Source: Herbaspirillum frisingense GSF30
GTDB lineage: Bacteria > Pseudomonadota > Gammaproteobacteria > Burkholderiales > Burkholderiaceae_D
Direction: 5' to 3'
DNA: 64,000 nucleotides
Assembly (NCBI RefSeq): GCF_000300975.2
Contig: NZ_AEEC02000002.1
Coordinates: 186,001 to 250,000, forward strand
The translations under genes were made by a program, and so were the position numbers. Under the pieces are notes generated by a model. It was not told where the DNA came from and did no database searches. It saw only the letters and a program-made list of their open reading frames with translations. Below, piece after piece: positions 55,689-64,000 of this stretch (within the stretch, counting starts at the first letter, position 1; the number at the start of each line of letters is the position of its first letter).

Positions 55689-56801
55689 ATGACAAAGAAA
55701 ATGACCTTGCGCGCAGTGGCCCTGGCCGCGGCAGCATGTGCTTGTGCAGGTACGGCCGGTTCGGCGCTGGCCCAGAGTTCGGTAACCATCTACGGTATCG
55801 TCGATACCGGCGTGGTCTACACCACCAATGCCAACGCCAATGGCAATTCGGTGTTCAAGATGCCGTCGCTGACCGGCAGTTTCCCCTCACGCATCGGCTT
55901 CAAGGGTACGGAAGACCTGGGCGGCGGCCTGCAGGCGATGTTCGTGCTGGAAAGCGGCTTCGCGCCTGACACGGGTTCGATGGGGCAGGGCAACCGCATC
56001 TTCGGGCGCCAATCCTACGTTGGCCTGAAAGGCGACTGGGGTCAGATCATGCTGGGACGCCAGGTCAACATGACCTATCTGTCGCAGTTGAAGACCGACG
56101 TCATGGGGCCCAACATCTTCGCCATCGGTAGCATCGATGCCTACCTGCCCAATGCCCGTAGCGACAACGCCATCGGCTACCTCGGCAACTTCAGCGGCTT
56201 CACCGTCGGCGCGACCTACAGCTTCGGTCGCGACACGTCGGCCACCGGCGGACCGGCAGCGACCAACTGCCCCGGTGAAGTGGCCGGCAACAGCAAGGCC
56301 TGCCGCCAGGTAACCGGTCTGCTGGGTTATGACGGCAAGGGCTGGGGCGTGACCAGTTCCTACGACATCCTGTATGGCAATACCGGTGCCAGCGGCGGTC
56401 TCACCAGCAGCAGCAACAGCGATCAGCGCATCACGCTCAATGGCTACTTCATGATCGGTGACGTCAAGCTGGGTGGCGGTGTGGTGGATCGCCGCACCCG
56501 CGCGGCTGCCAACGTCAATACCGATTCTGATCTCTACTACCTGGGCGTGAGCTATCCGCTGTCCGTGGCCCTGGTGCTGGATGCACAGGTGTCGCGCCTG
56601 TCGGTGAAGAACAGCCCCAACGATGTCACCCTGTCGGTGGCACGTCTGACCTACAACCTGTCCAAGCGCACTGCGCTGTATACCTCGCTGGGTTACATCA
56701 AGAATGGCGGCACTGCAGCGGTGGCCATCGATGCGGGTGGCACCGTGGGGGCGGGCAAGAACCAGCTGGGCGTGATGTCGGGCATCCGTCACACCTTCTG
56801 A
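55689..56801 (+). CDS. Gram-negative porin (Porin_4 type)
   Basis: 370 aa from ATG at 55689, chosen because AGGAGGAG (55675-55682) abuts the earlier in-frame ATG at 55683 too closely. Signal peptide about 1-27 ending SALAQ, then SSVTIYGIVDTGV, the classical start of trimeric Burkholderiales porins. RIGFKGTEDLGGGLQAMFVLESGF and a C-terminal Phe (RHTF) complete the family pattern. Expected 16-stranded outer-membrane channel. The operator and divergent binding-protein gene suggest it lets aromatic acids into the periplasm. Confidence 0.94.
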   Translation: MTKKMTLRAVALAAAACACAGTAGSALAQSSVTIYGIVDTGVVYTTNANANGNSVFKMPSLTGSFPSRIGFKGTEDLGGGLQAMFVLESGFAPDTGSMGQGNRIFGRQSYVGLKGDWGQIMLGRQVNMTYLSQLKTDVMGPNIFAIGSIDAYLPNARSDNAIGYLGNFSGFTVGATYSFGRDTSATGGPAATNCPGEVAGNSKACRQVTGLLGYDGKGWGVTSSYDILYGNTGASGGLTSSSNSDQRITLNGYFMIGDVKLGGGVVDRRTRAAANVNTDSDLYYLGVSYPLSVALVLDAQVSRLSVKNSPNDVTLSVARLTYNLSKRTALYTSLGYIKNGGTAAVAIDAGGTVGAGKNQLGVMSGIRHTF

Positions 56802-56903
56802 GTGAGGTCGCTGGAACGCTCTTGAGGAGGATGGCGCGTCCGCAGGCAGAGAGGGCGCGCCGACATCCGCGGCACGACAAAGACAGGGTCTGTTTTTGTC
56901 TTC

Positions 56904-56942
56904 GGTCCGGCTCCCCGCAAGAGGGGCCGGGCCGGTTTTTTT
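56904..56942 (+). terminator. Rho-independent terminator of the porin gene
   Basis: A GC-rich stem (GGTCCGGC...CCC with GGG...GCCGGGCC, one bulged T) is followed by seven T. It reaches the end of the convergent pcaR gene. Confidence 0.75.
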
Positions 56943-57880
56943 CAGGGCAGCAGGACTGACAGTTCCTGCGCACCGCGCAGCAGCACCGGCAGGATCTCTT
57001 CTTCCATCTGCTGGCGCGATACACGTGCGGCCTGGGCGCCCACGTTCAGGGCCGCCAGTACGTTGCCGGATGCGCCACGCACGGGAACCGCAATGGAACG
57101 CAGACCCACTTCCAGCTCTTCATCGATGACCGCGTAGCCGTTTTCGCGCACGCCGGCCAGGATGTCACGCAGGCGTTTTTGCGAGACCACCGTTTTCTCG
57201 GTGAGGGCGCGCAGCTTGACCTTGTCGAAATAGGCCCTCAACTGGTCGTCCGGCAGGTGCGCCAGCATGGCACGACCGAGCGAGGTGCAGTAGGCCGGCA
57301 GCCGGCTGCCGGTATTGAGTGCTACCGACATCACGCGCGAGGTGGCCGAGCGGGCCACGTAGAGCACTTCGTTGTCGTCCAGCACGGCCAGCGAGCAGGA
57401 TTCGCCGAGGGTACGGCTGATGTTGTTCAGGTAGGGCTGTGCAGAAACGGTCAGCGGCGTGGACGACAGATAGGAATAGCCCAGCGTCAATATCTTGGGG
57501 CGCAGCGAGAAATTGTTGACGTCCGAATCGGCATAGCCCAGTTGCTTCAAGGTGTGCAGGCAACGTCGCACTGCCGCACGCGGGATCCCGGTCTTCTGGC
57601 TGATCTGGGCGATGGTCAGGCTGCGGCGCGAATCGCTGAAAGCGCGGATCACCGCCAGGCCACGCGCCAGGGAGGTCATGAAGCTGGGGTCGGTGAGGGC
57701 GTCGATTTCCTCGGCGATGGTCAGCTCGCGTTCCACCTCGGTCGCGGCAGTGGGGGCGACAGCGACTTCCTTGCTCTTGGCCCGGCTGCTCTTGCCGGCC
57801 TTGGCATCTGCGGTGGAGGCAGCTGTGGCGCTGCTTTTGGCAGCAGTCTTGCGGGTCTTGGCGGCGGGTGCGGTGGACAT
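56942..57880 (-). CDS. pcaR: IclR-family regulator PcaR
   Basis: 312 aa. After an Ala/Lys-rich N-terminal tail of about 60 residues (unusually long) comes an IclR winged helix (SLTIAQISQKTGIPRAAVRRCLHTLKQLGY) and the IclR ligand domain (SSTPLTVSAQPYL, YCTSLGRAMLAHL, RGIRSIAVPV-like GLRSIAVPVRG). It is divergent from pcaI, and PcaR proteins activate beta-ketoadipate genes with beta-ketoadipate as inducer. Operator sequences match at 58034-58067 and 55295-55332. Confidence 0.88.
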   Translation of the reverse strand: MSTAPAAKTRKTAAKSSATAASTADAKAGKSSRAKSKEVAVAPTAATEVERELTIAEEIDALTDPSFMTSLARGLAVIRAFSDSRRSLTIAQISQKTGIPRAAVRRCLHTLKQLGYADSDVNNFSLRPKILTLGYSYLSSTPLTVSAQPYLNNISRTLGESCSLAVLDDNEVLYVARSATSRVMSVALNTGSRLPAYCTSLGRAMLAHLPDDQLRAYFDKVKLRALTEKTVVSQKRLRDILAGVRENGYAVIDEELEVGLRSIAVPVRGASGNVLAALNVGAQAARVSRQQMEEEILPVLLRGAQELSVLLP

Positions 57881-58033
57881 GGGCTCGGATGGGCTCTCTG
57901 GGCGGATGGTTCAGGACGGCTCGGGTTTCGGACGGCGCCGATTGCGTCCGGATTTTAACGTTTTGTGCGGCAAGCGAACACATCCTGCCGGTTTTTCTTG
58001 ACGGCCGTCAAGCCGGATCGCTAAACTCTTTTT

Positions 58034-58067
58034 GTGCGAAAATCAAACATTAGTTCGGTGATCGAAC
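58034..58067. promoter_or_regulatory. Tandem PcaR-like sites before pcaI
   Basis: GTTCGGTGATCGAAC at 58053-58067 is palindromic and close to the PcaR site GTTCGATAATCGCAC; GTGCGAAAATCAAAC at 58034-58048 is a weaker copy 19 bases upstream. Both lie in the 350-base divergent region between pcaR and pcaI, consistent with autoregulation and activation of pcaIJF. Confidence 0.65.
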
Positions 58068-58231
58068 ATTGAGTGCCGGAAAAAGTCAGTCCGACAGCAA
58101 GCCTCAAATGTCCGCAGACACCGACCGAGACGAGCCCGTGCAACACGCCCGCCCGGCTGCAACGTGGCAAACCAGATGGCGGGATATCCAGCAGGCGCAG
58201 CCCCAGGCGCCGCATCTAAAGTGAGAGCAAC

Positions 58232-58906
58232 GTGATCAATAAAATTTCTGACTCCCTGGAGCAGGCGGTGGCCGACATCCATGATGGCGCCACCATCATG
58301 ATCGGCGGCTTCGGCAATGCCGGCATGCCATCGGCCCTGATCGATGCGCTGATCGCCCAGGGCGCGCGCGACCTGACCATCGTCAACAACAATGCCGGCA
58401 ACGGCGACACCGGCCTGGCGGCGCTGCTCAAGACCAAGCGGGTGAAGAAGATCATCTGTTCCTTCCCGCGTCAGACCGATTCCCATGTCTTCGATGCACT
58501 CTACCGTGCCGGCGAGATCGAACTGGAACTCACCCCACAAGGCAACCTGGCCGAGCGCATCCGCGCCGCCGGTGCCGGTATTGGCGGTTTCTTCAGCCCC
58601 ACCGGCTACGGCACCATGCTGGCAGAAGGCAAGGAGACCCGCGAGATCAACGGCCGCCACTATGTGCTGGAGTCGCCGATCCACGCCGACTTCGCGCTCA
58701 TCAAGGCGCTGCGTGGCGACCGCTGGGGCAACCTGGTGTATCGCAAGACCGCCCGCAACTTCGGTCCGATCATGGCCATGGCCGCCAAATGCACCATCGC
58801 CCAGGTCAGCGAGGTGGTGGAACTGGGCCAGCTCGATCCGGAAAACATCATCACTCCCGGCATCTTCGTGCAGCGGATCGTGCAAACCAAGGAGGCACAG
58901 CAATGA
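58232..58906 (+). CDS. pcaI: 3-oxoadipate CoA-transferase subunit A
   Basis: 224 aa from a GTG start at 58232. Transfers CoA from succinyl-CoA to beta-ketoadipate, with PcaJ. GGFGNAGMPSALIDALIAQGARDLTIVNNNAGNG and ICSFPRQTDSHVF are characteristic of the alpha subunit. Overlaps pcaJ by four bases (ATGA), so the two subunits are made together. Confidence 0.95.
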   Translation: MINKISDSLEQAVADIHDGATIMIGGFGNAGMPSALIDALIAQGARDLTIVNNNAGNGDTGLAALLKTKRVKKIICSFPRQTDSHVFDALYRAGEIELELTPQGNLAERIRAAGAGIGGFFSPTGYGTMLAEGKETREINGRHYVLESPIHADFALIKALRGDRWGNLVYRKTARNFGPIMAMAAKCTIAQVSEVVELGQLDPENIITPGIFVQRIVQTKEAQQ

Positions 58907-59544
58907 ATCGCTTTACCCGTGAACAGATCGCCGCGCGCGTGGCCCAGGACATTCCCGAAGGCGCCTACGTGAACCTGGGTATCGGCCTGCCCACCAAGGT
59001 CGCCAACTACCTGCCGGCCGACAAGGAAATCTTCCTGCACAGCGAAAACGGCGTGCTCGGTATGGGCCCGGCCCCGGCGCCCGGCGAGGAAGACGAAGAC
59101 CTCATCAATGCCGGCAAGCAGCCAGTGACGCTGTTGACCGGCGGTGCCTATTTCCACCATGCCGATTCGTTTGCCATGATGCGTGGCGGCCACCTCGACA
59201 TCTGCGTGCTGGGTGCCTTCCAGGTGTCGGCCACGGGTGACCTGGCCAACTGGCATACCGGCGCGCCGGACGCCATCCCCGCCGTGGGCGGAGCGATGGA
59301 CCTGGCCATCGGCGCCAAGCAGGTGTTCGTGATGATGGATCACCAGACCAAGACCGGCGAAAGCAAGCTGGTCCAGGCCTGCGCCTATCCGCTCACCGGC
59401 ATCGGCTGCGTCAACCGCATCTACACTGACCTGGCCGTCATCGACGTCACCCCGCAGGGACTGCAGGTGCGCGAGATCGTCGAGGGCCTGTCCTTCGAAC
59501 AACTGCAGGAGCTGACCGGTGCACCGCTGCGCCCGGCGGCCTGA
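58903..59544 (+). CDS. pcaJ: 3-oxoadipate CoA-transferase subunit B
   Basis: 213 aa from ATG at 58903, which overlaps the pcaI stop and has GGAGG upstream; a longer frame from 58789 is the wrong start. Beta subunit with the catalytic Glu in LHSENGVLGMG. GAYVNLGIGLPTKVANYL starts it, as in the family. Followed by pcaF after 38 bases. Confidence 0.95.
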   Translation: MNRFTREQIAARVAQDIPEGAYVNLGIGLPTKVANYLPADKEIFLHSENGVLGMGPAPAPGEEDEDLINAGKQPVTLLTGGAYFHHADSFAMMRGGHLDICVLGAFQVSATGDLANWHTGAPDAIPAVGGAMDLAIGAKQVFVMMDHQTKTGESKLVQACAYPLTGIGCVNRIYTDLAVIDVTPQGLQVREIVEGLSFEQLQELTGAPLRPAA

Positions 59545-59582
59545 GTCCGTTCGAGTCAACCAATTTTCGCTGCGAGGAATGC

Positions 59583-60785
59583 ATGAAAGACGTATTTATC
59601 TGTGACGCCATCCGCACCCCCATCGGTCGCTACGGCGGCGCGCTCAAGGACGTGCGTGCCGACGATCTGGGCGCGGTACCGCTGCGCGCGCTGATGGAGC
59701 GCAATCCGCAGGTGGACTGGAGCGCGGTCGATGACGTCATCTTCGGCTGCGCCAACCAGGCCGGCGAAGACAACCGCAACGTCGCCCGCATGTCGCTGCT
59801 GCTGGCCGGTCTGCCGCAGGAAGTGCCGGGCAGCACCATCAACCGCCTGTGCGGTTCGGGCATGGACGCCCTGGGGACCGCCGCGCGCGCCATCAAGTCC
59901 GGCGAGACCGGGTTGATGATCGCCGGCGGGGTCGAGTCGATGACTCGCGCTCCCTTCGTGATGGGCAAGGCCGATAGCGCCTTCTCGCGCCAGGCCGCGA
60001 TCCAGGACACCACCATCGGATGGCGCTTCGTCAATGCCTTGATGAAGCAGAAATATGGTGTGGATGCCATGCCCGAGACGGCCGAGAACGTCGCCGTCGA
60101 CTACAAGGTCAGCCGCGAGGACCAGGACCAGTTCGCCGTGCGCAGCCAGGCCAAGGCCGCCGCCGCACAGGCCAATGGCAATCTGGCGCAGGAGATCGTG
60201 CCGGTGGTGATCCCGCAGAAGAAGGGCGACCCCGTCACCGTGACGCAGGATGAGCATCCGCGTGCCACCAGCATGGAAGCGCTGGCCCGCCTGAAGGGCG
60301 TGGTCAAGCCCGATGGCACGGTCACCGCCGGCAATGCCTCGGGTGTCAACGATGGCGCCTGCGCCTTGCTGCTGGCCAGTGCCGAGGCGGCCGAGCAACA
60401 CCGGCTCAAGCCACGTGCCCGCATCCTGGGCATGGCCACGGCCGGCGTCGCACCGCGCATCATGGGCATGGGCCCGGCCCCGGCCAGCAAGAAGCTGTTG
60501 GCGCAACTCGGCATGCGCATCGAACAGATGGATGTGATCGAACTGAACGAAGCCTTTGCCTCGCAAGGTCTGGCCGTGCTGCGCGAATTGGGCGTGGCTG
60601 ACGACGATGCGCGGGTCAATCCCAATGGCGGCGCGATCGCGCTGGGTCATCCGCTGGGCATGAGTGGCGCCCGCCTGGTGACCACCGCCCTCTACCAGCT
60701 GGAACGCACCGGTGGCCGCTACGCGCTGTGCACCATGTGCATCGGCGTGGGGCAGGGCATCGCCATGGTGATCGAACGCGTGTGA
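59583..60785 (+). CDS. pcaF: Beta-ketoadipyl-CoA thiolase
   Basis: 400 aa. Cleaves beta-ketoadipyl-CoA to succinyl-CoA and acetyl-CoA, the last step. Catalytic Cys in INRLCGSGMDALG near 90, His in GGAIALGHPLGMSG, Cys in TMCIGVGQG, and the start MKDVFICDAIRTPIGRYGGALKDVRADDL is diagnostic for PcaF. RBS GAGGAA. Two hairpins follow before the transporter genes. Confidence 0.96.
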   Translation: MKDVFICDAIRTPIGRYGGALKDVRADDLGAVPLRALMERNPQVDWSAVDDVIFGCANQAGEDNRNVARMSLLLAGLPQEVPGSTINRLCGSGMDALGTAARAIKSGETGLMIAGGVESMTRAPFVMGKADSAFSRQAAIQDTTIGWRFVNALMKQKYGVDAMPETAENVAVDYKVSREDQDQFAVRSQAKAAAAQANGNLAQEIVPVVIPQKKGDPVTVTQDEHPRATSMEALARLKGVVKPDGTVTAGNASGVNDGACALLLASAEAAEQHRLKPRARILGMATAGVAPRIMGMGPAPASKKLLAQLGMRIEQMDVIELNEAFASQGLAVLRELGVADDDARVNPNGGAIALGHPLGMSGARLVTTALYQLERTGGRYALCTMCIGVGQGIAMVIERV

Positions 60786-60792
60786 TGACAGC

Positions 60793-60859
60793 GGGATGGT
60801 GCGGCGATGCACCTGGCTGCACCATCCCCATCGTTCGATCAACCATGAAGATGGTTGAT
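60793..60859. repeat. Two hairpins after pcaF
   Basis: GGGATGGTGC/GCACCATCCC (60793-60802, 60819-60828) and ATCAACCAT/ATGGTTGAT (60838-60846, 60851-60859). Neither has a T-run, so they may be a weak terminator pair or RNA stability elements between pcaF and the transporter genes. Confidence 0.55.
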
Positions 60860-61051
60860 GTGATTCTGAAAATTGATCAGGCAGGCATAGAGGAAAAAGC
60901 AGCACAATAGAAAAAAGTACCATCCCATCACCAAGCGGCCACCAACACAGAGCCGCAGGCCAGAATAGGAGACACATCGCATCATGCATCGACACCATGA
61001 TTGCGCGCCGCGTGCGGCCGCACCCACGCACCGTCATCGGGGAGCTGCGCC

Positions 61052-61918
61052 ATGCTAGGCAACTTCCTCGGTGTGCTCTTCGACGGCATCGCCTACGGCA
61101 GCCTGCTATTCCTGATCAGCGTCGGCCTGTCGGTGACGATGGGCATGATGAACTTCATCAACCTGGCGCACGGCGCCTTTGCCATGCTGGGCGGCTACGT
61201 CTGCGTCAGCCTGCTCAATCGCATGGGTGTCCCCTTCCTCGCGACCCTGCCCCTGGCCTTCCTGGCGGCTGCCGTGGTCGGACTGGTGCTGGAACGTTCC
61301 CTGTATCGCCGTCTCTACAAGGCCAGCCACCTGGATCAGGTGCTGTTCTCCATCGGCCTGACCTTCATGGCCGTGGCCGGCGCCACCTGGCAGTGGGGGC
61401 CGACCCAGCAACCGGTGGTGCTGCCGGACTGGTTGCGAGGCCAGGTCTCCTTGTTCGGACTGGATGTGGGCGCCTATCGCCTCTTCCTGATTGGCGTGGT
61501 GGTGATTGTCACGCTGGCCCTGGGCCTGCTGATCGAACGCACGCGCTTCGGCGCACAGATCCGGGCCTCGGTGGATAACCAGGTGGCCGCCGCCGGACTG
61601 GGTATCAACGTCAGCCGCGTGTTCAGCCTGACCTTCGCGCTTGGTTCGGGCCTGGCCGGTCTCGGCGGCGGTCTGGGCATCGACGTGCTGGGGCTGGACC
61701 CGACCTTCCCGGTCAAGTACATGGTCTATTTCCTGCTGGTGGTGGCCGTGGGTGGTGCCGGTACCATCAAAGGGCCGCTGCTGGCGGCCATCATCCTGGG
61801 CGTGTTCGACGTGGCCGGTAAATACTATGTGCCGGAGATCGGTGCCTTCGTCATCTATGGTCTGATGGTGGTGCTGCTGATCCTGTTCCCGGCCGGACTG
61901 ATGCGGAGGCGCGGATGA
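61052..61918 (+). CDS. livH: Liv-type ABC transporter permease LivH
   Basis: 288 aa from ATG at 61052 with GGGGAG upstream; an earlier in-frame ATG at 61001 adds an Arg/His/Pro-rich stretch. Membrane protein with about eight helices, starting FDGIAYGSLLFLISVGLSVTMGMMNFINLAHGAFAMLGGY, the LivH signature. With LivM it forms the pore. Overlaps livM by four bases. No binding protein is adjacent; the orphan at 53950-55125 is the candidate. Confidence 0.93.
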   Translation: MLGNFLGVLFDGIAYGSLLFLISVGLSVTMGMMNFINLAHGAFAMLGGYVCVSLLNRMGVPFLATLPLAFLAAAVVGLVLERSLYRRLYKASHLDQVLFSIGLTFMAVAGATWQWGPTQQPVVLPDWLRGQVSLFGLDVGAYRLFLIGVVVIVTLALGLLIERTRFGAQIRASVDNQVAAAGLGINVSRVFSLTFALGSGLAGLGGGLGIDVLGLDPTFPVKYMVYFLLVVAVGGAGTIKGPLLAAIILGVFDVAGKYYVPEIGAFVIYGLMVVLLILFPAGLMRRRG

Positions 61919-62979
61919 GCATCGTGAACTCCGCCTCGACTTCTACCTCGACCGCCTCCACCTCCACCTCCACCACCTCCGCCGTCAGTCCGGGAAAGCC
62001 GACCATGAAGCCTGCCCTGCACCTGCCCAATGACCGCTGGACGCCGCTGGAGATCTTGTTCTGGCTCTTGCCGGTAGCCGCCTATTTCATCTTCCCCGAT
62101 TACCTGGTGCTGATCAGCCAGATCATGATCGTGGGCCTGTTCGCAATCTCGCTGGACCTGATCCTGGGCTATGCCGGCATCGTTTCGCTGGGCCATGCGG
62201 CCTTCTTCGGGCTGGGCGCCTACACGGCAGGTCTGCTGGCCGTGCACGGGTGGGGTGAGCCGATCACCGGCCTGCTGCTGGCAGCAGTGGTGGCCGCCAT
62301 CGCCGGCTTCCTGGTGAGCTTCCTGGTGGTGCGCGGGGCTGACCTGACCCGCCTGATGGTGACGCTGGGCATCGGCCTGATGCTGTTCGAAGCTGCCAAC
62401 AAGGCGGCCTTCATCACCGGCGGTGTCGATGGGCTCTCGGGCATGGTGATGAGCAAGATCTTCGGTGTCTTCGAGTTCGACCTCAACGGACGCGTGGCCT
62501 ATGCGTATAGCTTCGCGGTGCTGCTGGTCCTGTTCGTGGTCTTGCGGCGGCTGGTCAATTCACCGTTCGGTCTGGGGCTCAGAGGCATCCGCGAAGGAGG
62601 GCGCCGCATGCCCGCCATCGGTGCCGATGTCAGCCGCCGGCTGGTCGTGATCTTCACCGTCGCCGCTGCGGTGGCCGGTGTGGCCGGTGCGCTGCTGGCG
62701 CAGACCACGCAGTTCGTCGGCCTGGACGTGCTGGGTTTTCCGCGCTCGGCCGAGTTGCTGATCATCCTGGTGCTGGGCGGTACCGGTCGCCTGTATGGCG
62801 GCCTGGTTGGTGCGCTGGTCTACATGCTGGCGCAGGATTATCTGTCCGGGCTCAATCCGGCCTACTGGCAATTCTGGATCGGCCTGCTGCTGATCGTGAT
62901 CGTGCTGTTCGCCCGTGGGGGTTTGCTGGGAGGCCTGGCCGTGCTGCGTGACAAATTCTTCAAGGGAGGCCGCGCATGA
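61915..62979 (+). CDS. livM: Liv-type ABC transporter permease LivM
   Basis: 354 aa. Residues about 8-25 are a Ser/Thr-rich repeat coming from tandem TCC/ACC-type codons; LivM-like sequence starts only after residue 31 (an internal ATG at 62005). The permease carries about eight helices and conserved LDLILGYAGIVSLGHAAFFGLGAYTAG. Overlaps livG by four bases. Confidence 0.93.
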   Translation: MSIVNSASTSTSTASTSTSTTSAVSPGKPTMKPALHLPNDRWTPLEILFWLLPVAAYFIFPDYLVLISQIMIVGLFAISLDLILGYAGIVSLGHAAFFGLGAYTAGLLAVHGWGEPITGLLLAAVVAAIAGFLVSFLVVRGADLTRLMVTLGIGLMLFEAANKAAFITGGVDGLSGMVMSKIFGVFEFDLNGRVAYAYSFAVLLVLFVVLRRLVNSPFGLGLRGIREGGRRMPAIGADVSRRLVVIFTVAAAVAGVAGALLAQTTQFVGLDVLGFPRSAELLIILVLGGTGRLYGGLVGALVYMLAQDYLSGLNPAYWQFWIGLLLIVIVLFARGGLLGGLAVLRDKFFKGGRA

Positions 62980-63749
62980 GCCCGCATCCATCCATCGGTG
63001 ACACCACGCTGCGCACGGAAGGTCTGACCAAGCGCTGGGGCAGTTTCGTTGCCAACAGCGATGTCTCGCTCAGTTTCGCTCCCGGGGCGCGCCATGCCCT
63101 GATCGGCCCCAACGGCGCCGGCAAGACCACCTTCATCAACCTGCTCACCGGCGGCTTTGCCCCCAGCAGCGGCAAGGTCTGGTTCGGCGGCGAAGACATC
63201 ACGGCCCTGCCGCAGCATGAACGCGTCAAGCGCGGCATGACCCGAACCTTCCAGATCAATACCCTCTTCGCCGGCCTGACCGTGCTGGAGTCGGTGGTGC
63301 TGGCGATCCAGGAACGGCGCGGCATGCAATACAAGTGGTACCAGACCGTGGCCAGCCAGACCGAGGTGGTGGAGGAAGCCATGTCCCTGCTGACTTCCCT
63401 CAAGCTGGAACAGGACGCCAACACCCTGACCCGCAGTCTGGCCTACGGCAGGCAGCGGCTGGTCGAGATTGCGCTGGCCCTGGCCACCCGGCCCAAGGTA
63501 TTGCTGCTGGATGAGCCGGCGGCAGGCATCCCCTCGGCCGAGAGTCGTGAACTCTTCGAAGTCATCGCGCAATTGCCGCGCGAGGTCACCATCGTCTTCA
63601 TCGAGCATGACATGGGACTGGTGTTCCGCTTCGCCGAGCGCATCACCGTGCTGGTGGGCGGCAAGGTGCTGGTGGAGGGAACGCCGGCCGAGATCGCCGC
63701 CGACCAGCGGGTCAGGGAAGTCTATCTGGGGGAGGCCGAACATGCGTGA
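62976..63749 (+). CDS. livG: Liv-type ABC transporter ATP-binding protein LivG
   Basis: 257 aa. Walker A GPNGAGKTTF near 44, signature region SLAYGRQRLVEIALAL (degenerate LSGGQ as is common in LivG), Walker B VLLLDEPAAGIP. Overlaps livF by eight bases. Partner ATPase of the LivHM permease. Confidence 0.93.
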   Translation: MSPHPSIGDTTLRTEGLTKRWGSFVANSDVSLSFAPGARHALIGPNGAGKTTFINLLTGGFAPSSGKVWFGGEDITALPQHERVKRGMTRTFQINTLFAGLTVLESVVLAIQERRGMQYKWYQTVASQTEVVEEAMSLLTSLKLEQDANTLTRSLAYGRQRLVEIALALATRPKVLLLDEPAAGIPSAESRELFEVIAQLPREVTIVFIEHDMGLVFRFAERITVLVGGKVLVEGTPAEIAADQRVREVYLGEAEHA

Positions 63750-64000
63750 ACTGCTGACGCTGGAGAAAGTGACCGCCGGGTATGGCGAATCCATCGTGCT
63801 GGAAGACGTGTCCTTCGCGATGAACGAAGGCGAGAGCCTGGCCCTGCTGGGGCGCAACGGGGTGGGCAAGACCAGCCTGCTGATCACCCTGATGGGCTTG
63901 ACCCGCATGCATGGCGGCAGCATCCGCTGGCGCGGTGGCGACATCGTGCGCGTGCCCACGCACAAGCGCGCCCATGCGGGCCTGGGGTGGGTGCCGCAGG
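63742..64000 (+). CDS. livF: Liv-type ABC transporter ATP-binding protein LivF, partial
   Basis: The first 86 codons of a LivF-type ATPase, cut by the window edge. Start ATG at 63742 inside the livG end, GGGGGAGG upstream. Walker A reads GRNGVGKTSL near 37, and LVPQ-like WVPQ ends the visible part. It completes a LivHMGF set. Confidence 0.9.
   Translation, partial: MRELLTLEKVTAGYGESIVLEDVSFAMNEGESLALLGRNGVGKTSLLITLMGLTRMHGGSIRWRGGDIVRVPTHKRAHAGLGWVPQ

Noticed and set aside
59556..61037. 493-aa minus-strand frame
   Set aside because: Antisense to pcaF, which has all catalytic motifs.
1..64000. CRISPR array, rRNA operon, riboswitch or intact prophage
   Set aside because: No regularly spaced repeats, rRNA sequence, known riboswitch core or phage structural genes apart from phage-like type VI components were seen.

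Overview
The window reads as the chromosome of a plant- or soil-associated betaproteobacterium of the Burkholderiales, most likely Oxalobacteraceae close to Herbaspirillum. This placement is inferred from gene content (type VI secretion, protocatechuate/beta-ketoadipate genes, several Liv-type transporters, DUF4148 protein, Burkholderiales-type porin) and the high GC of the right half. No marker gene such as rRNA is present to confirm it.

Layout. (1) 1-14.77 kb is accessory DNA: an 8.6-kb cyclic beta-1,2-glucan synthase gene (ndvB-like), a chemoreceptor, two small orphan genes, then a minus-strand run made of a SAM methyltransferase, a truncated glyoxalase-fold gene, an unknown protein with a HEPN-like RNFFKH motif and an HNH endonuclease. 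It ends at 14770-14816 in a 3' half of a tRNA-Thr gene followed by a strong terminator. That is the expected far-end attachment site of an element integrated in tRNA-Thr, so the left part is probably the end of a genomic island whose integrase and intact tRNA lie to the left of the window. (2) 15-18.5 kb holds an outer-membrane protein, a decayed transposase remnant, a second chemoreceptor and a DUF4148 protein. (3) 18.6-39.8 kb is a type VI secretion cluster in three transcription blocks: tssJ-tssK-tssL leftward; TPR lipoprotein-tssB-tssC-hcp-tssE-tssF-tssG-clpV-tssA rightward; M15 peptidase, tssM-tagF-ompA-like leftward. All core components except VgrG (TssI) are present; no PAAR protein was recognised either.

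(4) 40.6-53.7 kb is a run of twelve leftward genes: crotonase, feruloyl-CoA-synthetase-like ligase, thiolase, SDR dehydrogenase, thioesterase, a Liv-type ABC transporter (binding protein, LivH, fused LivM-LivG, LivF), DUF3237 protein, acyl-CoA dehydrogenase and a MarR regulator. The set fits uptake of a phenylpropanoid acid, CoA activation, beta-oxidative side-chain shortening and release of a benzoate. A perfect 15-bp palindrome in front of the first gene is the likely MarR operator. (5) 53.9-64 kb is a beta-ketoadipate region: a Liv-type binding protein diverging from a porin, the IclR regulator pcaR, pcaI-pcaJ-pcaF and a second LivHMGF transporter that runs off the right end. PcaR-like operator sequences occur both before pcaI and between the binding protein and porin genes, tying the two parts together. 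Regions 4 and 5 plausibly form one catabolic route from plant phenylpropanoids through hydroxybenzoates to succinyl-CoA and acetyl-CoA; ring-cleavage genes are not in the window.
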